A DNA stretch of 60,218 nucleotides, from the NCBI GenBank assembly GCA_009835325.1, contig VXWP01000030.1, forward strand, positions 1 to 60,218. Direction: 5' to 3'. Shown in pieces: positions 1 through 7,647 of this stretch (within the stretch, counting starts at the first letter, position 1; every line of letters starts with the position of its first letter). Origin of the DNA: Gemmatimonadota bacterium. Lineage in GTDB: Bacteria; JAAXHH01. A program made the position numbers and the translations under genes. The notes beneath the pieces are model-generated. The model was given only the letters and a program-made list of their open reading frames with translations, did not search any database and was not told where the DNA came from.

Positions 1-70
1 CGTCGTTCAGCGCCGTCGTCTCCACCTCTTCGGTGGCGTAGAGTTTCTTGAGATGTTGTGTCGTTATCAT
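1..70 (-). CDS. ABC transporter ATP-binding protein, MacB/LolD type (N-terminus only)
   Basis: Only the first 23 residues are inside the window; the gene runs off the left edge. The fragment begins MITTQHLKKLYATEEVETTA and continues LND. This matches the opening strand of MacB/LolD-type ATPases, in which a T-E-E-V-E-T-x-A-L stretch precedes the Walker A motif. A GGGGG run about 8 bases upstream serves as ribosome binding site. It lies 43 bp downstream of the HlyD-family adaptor gene on the same strand, so it is probably the ATPase of the same tripartite exporter. No catalytic motif is visible in this part, so the assignment rests on the N-terminus and context. Confidence 0.6.
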   Translation of the reverse strand, partial: MITTQHLKKLYATEEVETTALND

Positions 71-113
71 CACATGCCCCCTTTGCGGTTTATCGTTGTA
101 CGCTGCACACATA

Positions 114-1448
114 CTAGTTCATTACCAGCCGTTCCATGTCGCCGAAGTTGTCATACATGGAGGTGATGACCTGCTCGCCCTCTTCGAGCCCTTCCAGCAC
201 TTCGAAGTACTGGCTGTTCTGCCGGCCGAGCCGGATCTGCCGCCGCACGGCGACCTCGCCCGTGGGATCCAGCACGTAGATCCAGCGTCCGCCCGTCTTC
301 TGGTAGAACCCGCCCCGGGGCACCTGCAGGGCGTCGGCCAGTTCCCCCAGGGCTACGCGAATCTGGAGCGTCTGCCCGCGGCGCAGGCCGTCCGGCATCC
401 CTCCGGGAAACTCCATGTCCGCCTCGAACTGGCCGTCGATCACCTCGGGATACACCCGTCGGATCACTAGTTCGTAGGTCCCCCCGGCGAAATCGAAGGA
501 CCCCGCCTGGCCGATTCCGATGCGGGCGATGTAGTGCTCATCGATCGCGGTACGCACCTTGAAACTGCCCTCCACATCGATCTGGCCGAGCCTTTCGCCG
601 CGGGCTTTCGATTCCCCGACCTCGGCCGCGAGGGAGGAGAGCAGCCCCTTGATAGGCGCGCGTAGCGTCAGGTTCTCCTCATTCTCCTTCACCATGTCCA
701 GGTTCAGTTGCAGCCGGTCGATGGATTCCTCTAGTTGCTGGATCTGCACCGCCTGGAAGAGCGAATCCTGGCGAAGCGTCTCCACTGTGACGGCCCGCTT
801 GCGCGTTAGATATTCGAGATTGTCACTGGCCTCTTCGTACTCCTGCCGTGAGGCCAGATCCGCTTCCAGCAACGCGGCCTGCCGCGCGTGTTCCCGCTCC
901 GCCTGCTGGAGATTGTAGTCCAGCTCCACCAGTTGTGACCGCATCTCCAGTCGCCGTTGTTCCATCGTAACCCGCGTCTGCCTGAGCTGGTTCGCTTCGC
1001 GGAAAAGCTCGGCTTCCCGCTGCATGACGTTGAGCTGCAGGTTTGCGTTGGATAGCCGCAGAATCGGCGTGCCTTCCTCGACATGCGCACCCTGCTCCAC
1101 GTAGACCTCTTCCACGCGACCGCCTTCGACCGCGTCCAGGTAGATCGTCGTAAGCGGCATCACCGCGCCCTGCTCGACGATGTACTCCAGAAAGGGACCG
1201 TAGGTGATCGGGGCCGTGGTCAGCTTGCCCGCGTCGACATTCAATGCGGATGAGTCGATGGCCGAAAGCTCGTACGCCGCGAATGCGAGGATCAGCACGG
1301 CCAAGCCGCCGAGTGCCATCCTGCGCGGCGTAAATCGCTTCCTCTCGATCCTGCGATCCATCGTGCCGTGCTGTTCCTTGGGCTCCTCCGCCGTGAACAT
1401 CTCCACCAGCCCCTTCGGTTTCCCACCGTGCTGCGTTGACTTTTCCAT
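114..1448 (-). CDS. HlyD/MacA-family periplasmic adaptor subunit
   Basis: This is a 444-residue membrane-fusion protein that would link an inner-membrane ABC exporter to an outer-membrane channel. A basic cytoplasmic N-terminus is followed by one membrane anchor at about residues 44-62. Next come a lipoyl-like half (GRVEEVYVEQGAHVEEGTPI), a long coiled-coil hairpin at about 130-250, the second lipoyl half (LRAPIKGLLSSL), and beta-barrel and membrane-proximal domains. The ATG at 1448 is preferred over an in-frame start 48 bp upstream because GAGGAGG lies 6 bases before it. The ABC ATPase follows after 43 bp and the FtsX-type permease precedes it. A candidate regulatory box and promoter lie at 1495-1539. 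The transported substrate cannot be read from the sequence. Confidence 0.85.
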   Translation of the reverse strand: MEKSTQHGGKPKGLVEMFTAEEPKEQHGTMDRRIERKRFTPRRMALGGLAVLILAFAAYELSAIDSSALNVDAGKLTTAPITYGPFLEYIVEQGAVMPLTTIYLDAVEGGRVEEVYVEQGAHVEEGTPILRLSNANLQLNVMQREAELFREANQLRQTRVTMEQRRLEMRSQLVELDYNLQQAEREHARQAALLEADLASRQEYEEASDNLEYLTRKRAVTVETLRQDSLFQAVQIQQLEESIDRLQLNLDMVKENEENLTLRAPIKGLLSSLAAEVGESKARGERLGQIDVEGSFKVRTAIDEHYIARIGIGQAGSFDFAGGTYELVIRRVYPEVIDGQFEADMEFPGGMPDGLRRGQTLQIRVALGELADALQVPRGGFYQKTGGRWIYVLDPTGEVAVRRQIRLGRQNSQYFEVLEGLEEGEQVITSMYDNFGDMERLVMN

Positions 1449-1494
1449 AATGTCCTCCTCATCATGACTGCGATTTTCGCCTTGTGTTACCGGC

Positions 1495-1539
1495 ATGATA
1501 GCCGGAATGAGGATTCGGTTCCATAGGGTGATTCCTACT
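1495..1539 (-). promoter_or_regulatory. Candidate activator box and promoter upstream of the HlyD adaptor
   Basis: The plus strand reads ATAGGG-TGATT-CCTACT at 1523-1539, a degenerate copy of the ATAGGG-N5-CCCTAT box seen at 6055 and 6882. In gene sense the conserved half CACCCTAT is followed by exactly 22 bp and then TATCAT (plus strand 1495-1500), a 5/6 match to the -10 consensus. The hexamer 17 bp before it, TGGAAC, is a poor -35 and overlaps the last base of the box. That is the arrangement expected of a promoter that needs an activator. The site overlaps the 3' end of the neighbouring permease gene. Confidence 0.5.
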
Positions 1540-3950
1540 TATCCCCTGAGTACTTCAACCGGGTTCGTCTCTGCCGCTTTCACGGTCTGGAATCCCACGG
1601 TAAACCAGGTAACCAGCATCACGACGACGCCGGCGAAGATGAACGTCAACGGACTTGGTTCGATGCGATAGGCGAAGTCGCGCAGCCACACATCCGCCAT
1701 GTAGTAGATCAAAGGGATGCCGACAACCCACGCGATGAGGACGTACAGCGTGAATTCCCGGTACAGGAGGACAACGACCTGGCCGACCGTGGCCCCCATC
1801 ACTTTACGAACGCCTATCTCTCTGATGCGGCGCTGGACCATGAAGGCGGACAGGCCCAGGAGCCCGAGGCAGGCGATCAGAATCGATACGGTAGATCCTG
1901 CCGTGAAAACGGTCCGGAGGATGTGATCGTCTTCATAAAGCCCGGCTACCTTGTCTGTCATTAACGCGAACTCCGGCTCCGGAAGATCGGGGTAGACCTG
2001 GTTCCATTGGTCCCTCAGGATGCGGAGCGCGTTTGCCTCGTTACCGCTGTCGATCTTGACTACAATAGAACCGTATTGACCCCCGTATTGCGCCAAAGCG
2101 ATCCTCATGGGATGAATCCCCTGACGTAACGATTCCACGTTGAAATCCCGTACGACGCCAATCACCTCGCACCGCACCCACTCATTGTCTAACTTGTCCG
2201 GCCCTAAAAGTTCCGTACCGACGGGATCTTGCAGACCCAGGACGCGGACCGCCGTCTCATTGATCAGGCACGCATCGGCGTCCGTAGACTTCTCCCGAGC
2301 GTAAAATCGCCCTTCAACCAACTCAAGCCCCAGTACATCGGAGAATTCGTAATCTGCACTGAAACGTTGAAAAGGGGTTAGCTGGTCATCCGGAACGCCC
2401 TCCAGCTTTACTCCACCGATGGAAAACGCCTCTCCAAAGATCGTGGACGACCGTCCCATTGCCAGGATTTCGGGATGTCTGAGCGAGTTATTTCTGAATA
2501 CCTCATAGCCGCGCTCCGGCAGATCGATGATGACGACGCCACCTTGCTCAAACCCCAGGTCTTCGCTCATTATGTAGTCAAGCTGATCCGAGATCGTCCA
2601 CGTGCCGATGATCAGGACGACTGAGACGGTAAACTGAAACACGATGAGTATTCTGCGGAAGATCGCGCCAGTGGTCCCGGATACAGACGAGCCCCGCAAC
2701 ACGGCTGTCGGCAGGAAGGAAGAAATGACGAACGCGGGATAGGTACCCGCGAGCATCCCGACGAGCAGGACCACACCCGCGAGCATCAGCATCGTGTCCG
2801 TCGTGAATTCCAGGATGATGTGCTGGTTGAACAGATTGTTGATAGAGGGCAGCAGCGCCTGAAGCAACACGATGGACAGTCCCAGGGCGAACAAAGTCAA
2901 CAACACCGATTCGCCCATGTATTGCAGCATGGCGTGAGCCCGCGTGCCGCCCAGCACCTTTCGCATACCCACTTCACTCGCACGACTCATCGACCTGGCT
3001 GTCGTCAGATTGACGAAGTTGGCACAGGCGAGCACCAGTATGAAGGCCGCCAGAAGGAAGGCGACATAGACGGTGCGGATATCCCCGGTGCCGCCTCCTT
3101 GCATCAAATCGTAGGTGTACAGGTGTATTTCACCGACAGGCCGGAGATAGGGATTCGCTTCGGCGCCGAAAGCCCGCAGTCGATCTCCGAGGTATCTTTC
3201 GATGAAATCGGGCAATTGCTCGTCCAGTTCCAAGGCGGAATACCCTTCTCGCAAGAGGAGGTAGGTATAGACGGTGTAATTGAGACCTTGATCCTGCATG
3301 TTGGCGGGCTCGCCCCAACCCAATGACTCGAGCGTGACGTAGGAGATCAGGAAATCGAAGTGCACGTGAGAATTCTCCGGAAGGTCGTACACGACGCCCG
3401 ACACAGTCAGCGGCAGCGTGTTGCCTTTCCCCAGGTCCAGGGTGATCGGAGAACCCGTGGGATCCGTCTCGCCAAAGCATGTATTCGCCATGGATTCCGA
3501 AAGGACGACCGTATGAGGTCTGGTCAGGGCCGTGGCGGGCGTGCCTCTGGCCAGGGGCACGGTGAAGACGTCGAACAGGGTCGAATCGGCAAAGAAAGAC
3601 GCCTTGCCGCGTACCGACCTGTTTTCAAGCTGTACCAACTGCTGTTCAGACAACGGCCGCAGCCTGGTCAAGTTTTCTATGGACGGGTAGTCGGCAAGTA
3701 ACACGGGGCCCCAGGCCGATGGCGTTGTGCCGGTCTTGTTCTCGGTGCCGCCAAAAAAGATACTGCCTTCAATCCGGTACATGCGGTCTTGCTTCAAATT
3801 GTAATCGTCATAACTGGTTTCGTACCGAATGTAGAGCAGCATCAGGATGCATCCCGCCAGGCCAAGGGTGAGACCGATTACGTTGACCAGAGAATACCCC
3901 TTGTGTTTCAAAAGATTCCGTATGGCTGTCGTAATGTAGTTGCGTATCAT
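1539..3950 (-). CDS. ABC transporter permease, FtsX/MacB type, with two periplasmic core domains
   Basis: The 803-residue protein has the duplicated layout of large FtsX-family permeases. Transmembrane helix 1 (about 20-42) is followed by a periplasmic MacB core of about 240 residues. Three more helices (about 290-440) are followed by a second periplasmic region and a final FtsX block with the motif REIGVRKVMGA before the last helices. The ATG at 3950 has GGAGGT 6 bases upstream. Such permeases work in mechanotransmission exporters together with a MacB-like ATPase and an adaptor, both of which follow on the same strand. It could also belong to the unassigned macrolide-export-like permeases common in environmental phyla; the substrate is unknown. 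Confidence 0.85.
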   Translation of the reverse strand: MIRNYITTAIRNLLKHKGYSLVNVIGLTLGLAGCILMLLYIRYETSYDDYNLKQDRMYRIEGSIFFGGTENKTGTTPSAWGPVLLADYPSIENLTRLRPLSEQQLVQLENRSVRGKASFFADSTLFDVFTVPLARGTPATALTRPHTVVLSESMANTCFGETDPTGSPITLDLGKGNTLPLTVSGVVYDLPENSHVHFDFLISYVTLESLGWGEPANMQDQGLNYTVYTYLLLREGYSALELDEQLPDFIERYLGDRLRAFGAEANPYLRPVGEIHLYTYDLMQGGGTGDIRTVYVAFLLAAFILVLACANFVNLTTARSMSRASEVGMRKVLGGTRAHAMLQYMGESVLLTLFALGLSIVLLQALLPSINNLFNQHIILEFTTDTMLMLAGVVLLVGMLAGTYPAFVISSFLPTAVLRGSSVSGTTGAIFRRILIVFQFTVSVVLIIGTWTISDQLDYIMSEDLGFEQGGVVIIDLPERGYEVFRNNSLRHPEILAMGRSSTIFGEAFSIGGVKLEGVPDDQLTPFQRFSADYEFSDVLGLELVEGRFYAREKSTDADACLINETAVRVLGLQDPVGTELLGPDKLDNEWVRCEVIGVVRDFNVESLRQGIHPMRIALAQYGGQYGSIVVKIDSGNEANALRILRDQWNQVYPDLPEPEFALMTDKVAGLYEDDHILRTVFTAGSTVSILIACLGLLGLSAFMVQRRIREIGVRKVMGATVGQVVVLLYREFTLYVLIAWVVGIPLIYYMADVWLRDFAYRIEPSPLTFIFAGVVVMLVTWFTVGFQTVKAAETNPVEVLRG

Positions 3951-4006
3951 GTCACACCTCCGTACCTCAGGTTTATGTCACGAATTCAGTCTCTTCAAAG
4001 CTGGAC

Positions 4007-5059
4007 TCACTCCCCCCTCGGCCCCGTCACGTCCCGGCGGAGGAAGAGCCAGAACGCGGCCGCACCGGTCACGACGGTGTAGGCGAACATGACGAGGAGT
4101 GGATTAAGGTACAAATCAACAAAGGAGGCAAAGACGCTTGCGCCTTCATTTGCGGGCAGCACGAAATCGATCTGCGAGACCATCATGACGTTGGGCGCGA
4201 GCATGTAGTCGCCGACGTTCGGACTGAACAGCGCGATGAGAGGGTTGACGGTTAGAATCTCAAATAAGAGATGCACCAGCGTGATCGAAACGCCAGCCGT
4301 CCCCGAGCTCGTCAACACCGTAAAGAACAGGGACACCACGATGTATGGAAGCAGTATGCAGATCACCTTGCCGAATAACACCGCCGCGGACGACCACTGG
4401 CCGGCATCCGCGGTGATCAGGTCTTCACCGGTCAGGAGCGCCGCCACCAGGCTGCTGACCACGACCACAAGGGACAAGATGAGCAACCCGGCGCCTGACG
4501 TCAGCGCTATCGACAGCGCCTTCGCGCCCAGGAACTCCCAGCGCCTCACGCCTCTACTCATTACCGGCCGAAAGGTTCCCAGAGTGTATTCCCTTCCGAA
4601 AAAGGACGCGGCCAGGATGATGACCAGGACGAGCACGGTATCCTTAACGGATTTCAAACCGTTGGCCAGACTGCCCGGAAGGATGCAGTGATTCGCGAAA
4701 CGTTGCCTTCCGGTTTCAAACTGGTCTCGGATTTCGGGACACCGCTCCCGGAGAGTTTCCACTTCCTGCCGGGCCTGTTCCCGGAACTCGTCTGGAACGT
4801 CCGTCAGAAGGGAATCAACCGTCCCATCCTCGATGTCGTCACAGGAAACCCGGATGACCGACTCCTCTTCGCCCGCATTCGCCGGTACCGAGACGACGAC
4901 GTACTGATCGGCAGGGGCGGAATCATACATCGTGGTGTAGGCGACCCAGAAATAGATTTGGTTGAGCATGACAAGCACGGCCAGGATTATCCAGGGCATC
5001 CGTAGCCGCCGGAGTTTGAACAACTCCCATCGCGTGAGGTGCAGTATTCGGCGTATCAT
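4007..5059 (-). CDS. ABC-2 type transporter permease
   Basis: This 350-residue membrane protein has one N-terminal helix (about 22-40), an extracytoplasmic region of about 90 residues, and roughly five further helices. These include the segment around DTVLVLVIILAASFFGREYT, whose FGREYxxGTFR motif is typical of ABC-2 permeases of the BcrB/NatB kind. Its ATG overlaps the TGA of the upstream ATPase gene (ATGA at 5056-5059), so the pair is probably translationally coupled. It should form the channel half of a two-gene exporter. Family members export antimicrobial peptides, sodium or lipids; nothing in the sequence decides between these. Confidence 0.8.
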   Translation of the reverse strand: MIRRILHLTRWELFKLRRLRMPWIILAVLVMLNQIYFWVAYTTMYDSAPADQYVVVSVPANAGEEESVIRVSCDDIEDGTVDSLLTDVPDEFREQARQEVETLRERCPEIRDQFETGRQRFANHCILPGSLANGLKSVKDTVLVLVIILAASFFGREYTLGTFRPVMSRGVRRWEFLGAKALSIALTSGAGLLILSLVVVVSSLVAALLTGEDLITADAGQWSSAAVLFGKVICILLPYIVVSLFFTVLTSSGTAGVSITLVHLLFEILTVNPLIALFSPNVGDYMLAPNVMMVSQIDFVLPANEGASVFASFVDLYLNPLLVMFAYTVVTGAAAFWLFLRRDVTGPRGE

Positions 5060-5982
5060 GAGTCCTCCCCTTCACTGCTGCCCGTGACTTTGAAGTAGTA
5101 TTGCTCCAGGGACATCTGCTCCGCTGACATCTCGGCGACGTAGACGTCCGAGCGGCCGAGGGCTGCAGTCAGTTCCGGCGATCGTTCCGTGGGGACCGCA
5201 ACCAGGATTTTTCCGTCCTCCACGGTGATCTCCCCGACCCACTCCAGAGCGGACAGTATTTCCATCGCTTTTTCGTTATCGGTGGTACGAACGCGAAGCT
5301 GATTCGCGGCCAGCGAGTGGACCAGGTCGTCGAGTCGGCCCTGGACGACGAGTCTGCCCCGTGAAAGGATGGCGACGCTGTCGCACACCTGCTCGACTTC
5401 GTGCAACAGGTGGCTCGACAGGAGCACGGTACGGCCTCCGGTCCCGAGGCTTCGGATCAACTCCCTGATTTCGGCCATGCCTTCCGGGTCCATGCCGTTG
5501 GTGGGCTCGTCCAAAAACAGGATTTCGGGGTCGCCGAGAAGGACGCACGCCAGTCCCAGCCGCTGCTTCATACCCTGGGAGTAGGTGCGGAAGCGGTCGT
5601 TCGCGCGACCGCCGAGCCCCACCTTTTCAAGCAGTTCGCTCAATTCTTCGCGGTTGCTCTTCCCGGATATGCCCTGGAAGTAGGCGAGGTTGTCTCGGCC
5701 GGACAGGTCGGGATAGAAACAGGGGGTCTCCACGATGGCGCCAGTGCGGCGCAGGGCTTCCCGGTGGGAGATGCCGGCGTCCAGCAGCCTGAAACGGCCC
5801 GAGGTAGGCTTCACGAGTCCGAGCAGCATACCCATGGTGGTCGTCTTGCCCGAACCGTTGGGACCAAGCAGTCCGAAGATCTGACCGCGCGGCACCGTCA
5901 GCGAGAGCCCGTCCACGGCTACGATGCGGCCGTAGTGTTTGGTGAGGGATTCGGTCCGTATGGCGAAGTTGTTGGAATTCAT
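5056..5982 (-). CDS. ABC transporter ATP-binding protein, BcrA-like
   Basis: This 308-residue ATPase powers the neighbouring ABC-2 permease. It has Walker A GPNGSGKTT, a variant signature YSQGMKQR in place of LSGGQ, Walker B LFLDEPTNGMDPEG, and an H-loop SSHLLHEVE. A C-terminal regulatory extension of about 90 residues follows. The variant signature and the NGMDPEG sequence are usual in BcrA/CcmA-like drug and peptide exporters. An in-frame GTG at 6000 exists, but the ribosome binding site AAGGAGG lies inside that extension, about 8 bases before the ATG at 5982. A box at 6055-6071 lies upstream. Confidence 0.88.
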   Translation of the reverse strand: MNSNNFAIRTESLTKHYGRIVAVDGLSLTVPRGQIFGLLGPNGSGKTTTMGMLLGLVKPTSGRFRLLDAGISHREALRRTGAIVETPCFYPDLSGRDNLAYFQGISGKSNREELSELLEKVGLGGRANDRFRTYSQGMKQRLGLACVLLGDPEILFLDEPTNGMDPEGMAEIRELIRSLGTGGRTVLLSSHLLHEVEQVCDSVAILSRGRLVVQGRLDDLVHSLAANQLRVRTTDNEKAMEILSALEWVGEITVEDGKILVAVPTERSPELTAALGRSDVYVAEMSAEQMSLEQYYFKVTGSSEGEDS

Positions 5983-6054
5983 CTGATCCGCCTCCTTCAC
6001 AAGTTGGTCTGAAGCATCTACCCATAAAGGAACGGAAAGCCGGACCGGATTTCT

Positions 6055-6071
6055 ATAGGGTGTATCCCTAT
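6055..6071 (-). promoter_or_regulatory. Inverted-repeat box ATAGGG-N5-CCCTAT upstream of the ABC-2 exporter
   Basis: This is a perfect 6+6 bp inverted repeat with a 5-bp centre (TGTAT), centred about 80 bp upstream of the ATPase start at 5982. The gene-sense half CACCCTAT is identical to the copies at 1523 and 6882. A -10 hexamer at the 22-bp distance seen for the other two copies is not convincing here (TTCCTT). Promoter placement at this copy is therefore uncertain, although the box itself is clear. Confidence 0.5.
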
Positions 6072-6154
6072 TTCGCGGGTTTTTTAACCGGAATCGAAGA
6101 AAAACTTGATGCCGGTCTTGGACGGGGTGGTGCGTCTGCTTTAAACGAACGTGC

Positions 6155-6790
6155 TCATTCTTCCAGATTTATCAGACCAAGTTTGATGGCCGATCGGATC
6201 AGATCGGGGAGACTGTGCGTGTTTAGTTTCGCCATCAGATTGATGCGATGGTTTTGCACGGTTTTTGCACTAATTCGCATGGTTTCAGCAATCTGCCGAT
6301 TGGATCGTCCCGATGCGATCAGTCGAAGGACTTCGTGCTCACGGGGAGTCAGCCGGGGCGGCGTACCCTGGGGGTTCTCCCAATACTGGTCATCGGCATG
6401 ATCCATGGCCCGGGATTGGTACGTGACGCCCCTGCAGACTGTACGTATCGCTTTGACCAACTCTTCGCCGGCTGATTTCTTTAGCACGTAGCCCCGGGCG
6501 CCGTTGTCCAGCGCTTTCCGGATCAGTTCGGGATCCGAATGCATCGACATCATGACCACCTGGATCTCGGAAAACGACGCGCGTATCCTCCTTGTCGCTT
6601 CTATACCGCCGATACCGGGCATCTCGACGTCCATCACGATGACGTCTGTCCGAACTCGATGCACAACATCCATCACGTCCCGGCCGTCCGTAGCCTCGGC
6701 GACTACTTGAATATCGGGTTCCTTCGAGAGCAGATCCCGAAGGCCATGCCGAATCAGGTGATGATCGTCTGCTATGATCACTCGTATCAT
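6155..6790 (-). CDS. NarL/FixJ-family response regulator (first of two)
   Basis: The 211-residue regulator has a receiver domain (1-120) with acidic residues D8/D9, phospho-acceptor D54 and K104. A LuxR-type helix-turn-helix (about 145-205) carries LTPREHEVLRLIASGRSN and ISAKTVQNHR. It lies between the histidine kinase/response regulator pair and the ABC-2 exporter. It has no kinase partner directly joined to it, but could share the upstream kinase. Its own upstream region has the best copy of the ATAGGG-N5-CCCTAT box beside a near-consensus -10, suggesting positive autoregulation. It and the second regulator (6994-7647) are the obvious candidates to bind the box. Confidence 0.9.
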   Translation of the reverse strand: MIRVIIADDHHLIRHGLRDLLSKEPDIQVVAEATDGRDVMDVVHRVRTDVIVMDVEMPGIGGIEATRRIRASFSEIQVVMMSMHSDPELIRKALDNGARGYVLKKSAGEELVKAIRTVCRGVTYQSRAMDHADDQYWENPQGTPPRLTPREHEVLRLIASGRSNRQIAETMRISAKTVQNHRINLMAKLNTHSLPDLIRSAIKLGLINLEE

Positions 6791-6853
6791 GTGTGTTCCG
6801 TGATTCGTCCTGCCGTCCCAATGTTGGCTTCAGATTAATCCGACTCTTGCTCA

Positions 6854-6898
6854 ATTTTAACACTGAAAAAGAGAAAATTCCATAGGGTGTTTCCCTAT
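6854..6898 (-). promoter_or_regulatory. Activator box and promoter upstream of the first response regulator
   Basis: A perfect inverted repeat ATAGGG-TGTTT-CCCTAT lies at 6882-6898, extendable by one C/G pair on each side. In gene sense the half CACCCTAT is followed by exactly 22 bp and then TAAAAT (plus strand 6854-6859), a 5/6 match to the -10 consensus preceded by TG. The weak -35 hexamer TGGAAT overlaps the last base of the box. The spacing is identical to the copy at 1495-1539. Confidence 0.6.
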
Positions 6899-6993
6899 GT
6901 TCCGTATTTTCGGACGGTCTTAGGGGGTTGAAGAAGGTGATAGAGGTGGACTGCGGCCAACCGGATCACTACCGTTCGGGGAAAGACAACGGC

Positions 6994-7647
6994 TCATTCA
7001 TCCAGGAAGGCGAGACGGTGCTTGAGCGCTACGAGTATGAGATCCGGCAGGCTGTGGACTTCCAGCTTTTTCATCAGGATCGCACGGTGTTTTTCCACGG
7101 TCTTGGCGCTGATGCTCAGGACCTCCGCGGCGGCCTGGTTGGTATGTCCCTCGACGATGAGCTGAAGTATCTCCCGTTCGCGGGATGTAAGCTGCTCCAG
7201 AACGGTAGATGACTCATTCGTCGATTCCGTCTGCAGGAATCCCGATAGCACCGTTTGGGCAATCGAAGGAGAAAGATAGATTTCGCCCTTGTTGGCGGAC
7301 CGGACAGCGATCAGGAGTTCCTCCACGACGGAGTTCTTGAGGAGATACCCGCTGGCCCCGCATCGGAGTGCCTGGCGAACCACGTCCTCTTCCGAATGTA
7401 TGGATAGTATGACGACGCGGGTATCGACGGATAGCGTCTGAATCCGCCGCGTGGTCTCGATACCGTTCAGCAACGGCATGGCGATATCCAACATGGCTAC
7501 ATCCGGTCTCTTCCGTTGTACAAGGTCCAGTGTCTCGTGACCATCGGCCGCTTCGCCGACAACTTCCATGTCCTCGGCCTTTTCGATCAGCGATACGATG
7601 CTTTGACGGACCAGTTGGTGATCGTCGGCTATAACGATCCTGATCAT
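6994..7647 (-). CDS. NarL/FixJ-family response regulator (partner of the PDZ histidine kinase)
   Basis: The 217-residue regulator has receiver residues D8/D9, phospho-acceptor D54 and a K in the YLLKNS segment. The LuxR-type DNA-binding domain has LTSREREILQLIVEGHTNQ and ISAKTVEKHR. Its ATG overlaps the TGA of the histidine kinase gene (plus strand 7644-7647), which supports translational coupling and a cognate pair. It resembles the first response regulator throughout, so the two probably arose by duplication. Regulators of this class dimerise on inverted repeats when phosphorylated. Confidence 0.92.
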   Translation of the reverse strand: MIRIVIADDHQLVRQSIVSLIEKAEDMEVVGEAADGHETLDLVQRKRPDVAMLDIAMPLLNGIETTRRIQTLSVDTRVVILSIHSEEDVVRQALRCGASGYLLKNSVVEELLIAVRSANKGEIYLSPSIAQTVLSGFLQTESTNESSTVLEQLTSREREILQLIVEGHTNQAAAEVLSISAKTVEKHRAILMKKLEVHSLPDLILVALKHRLAFLDE

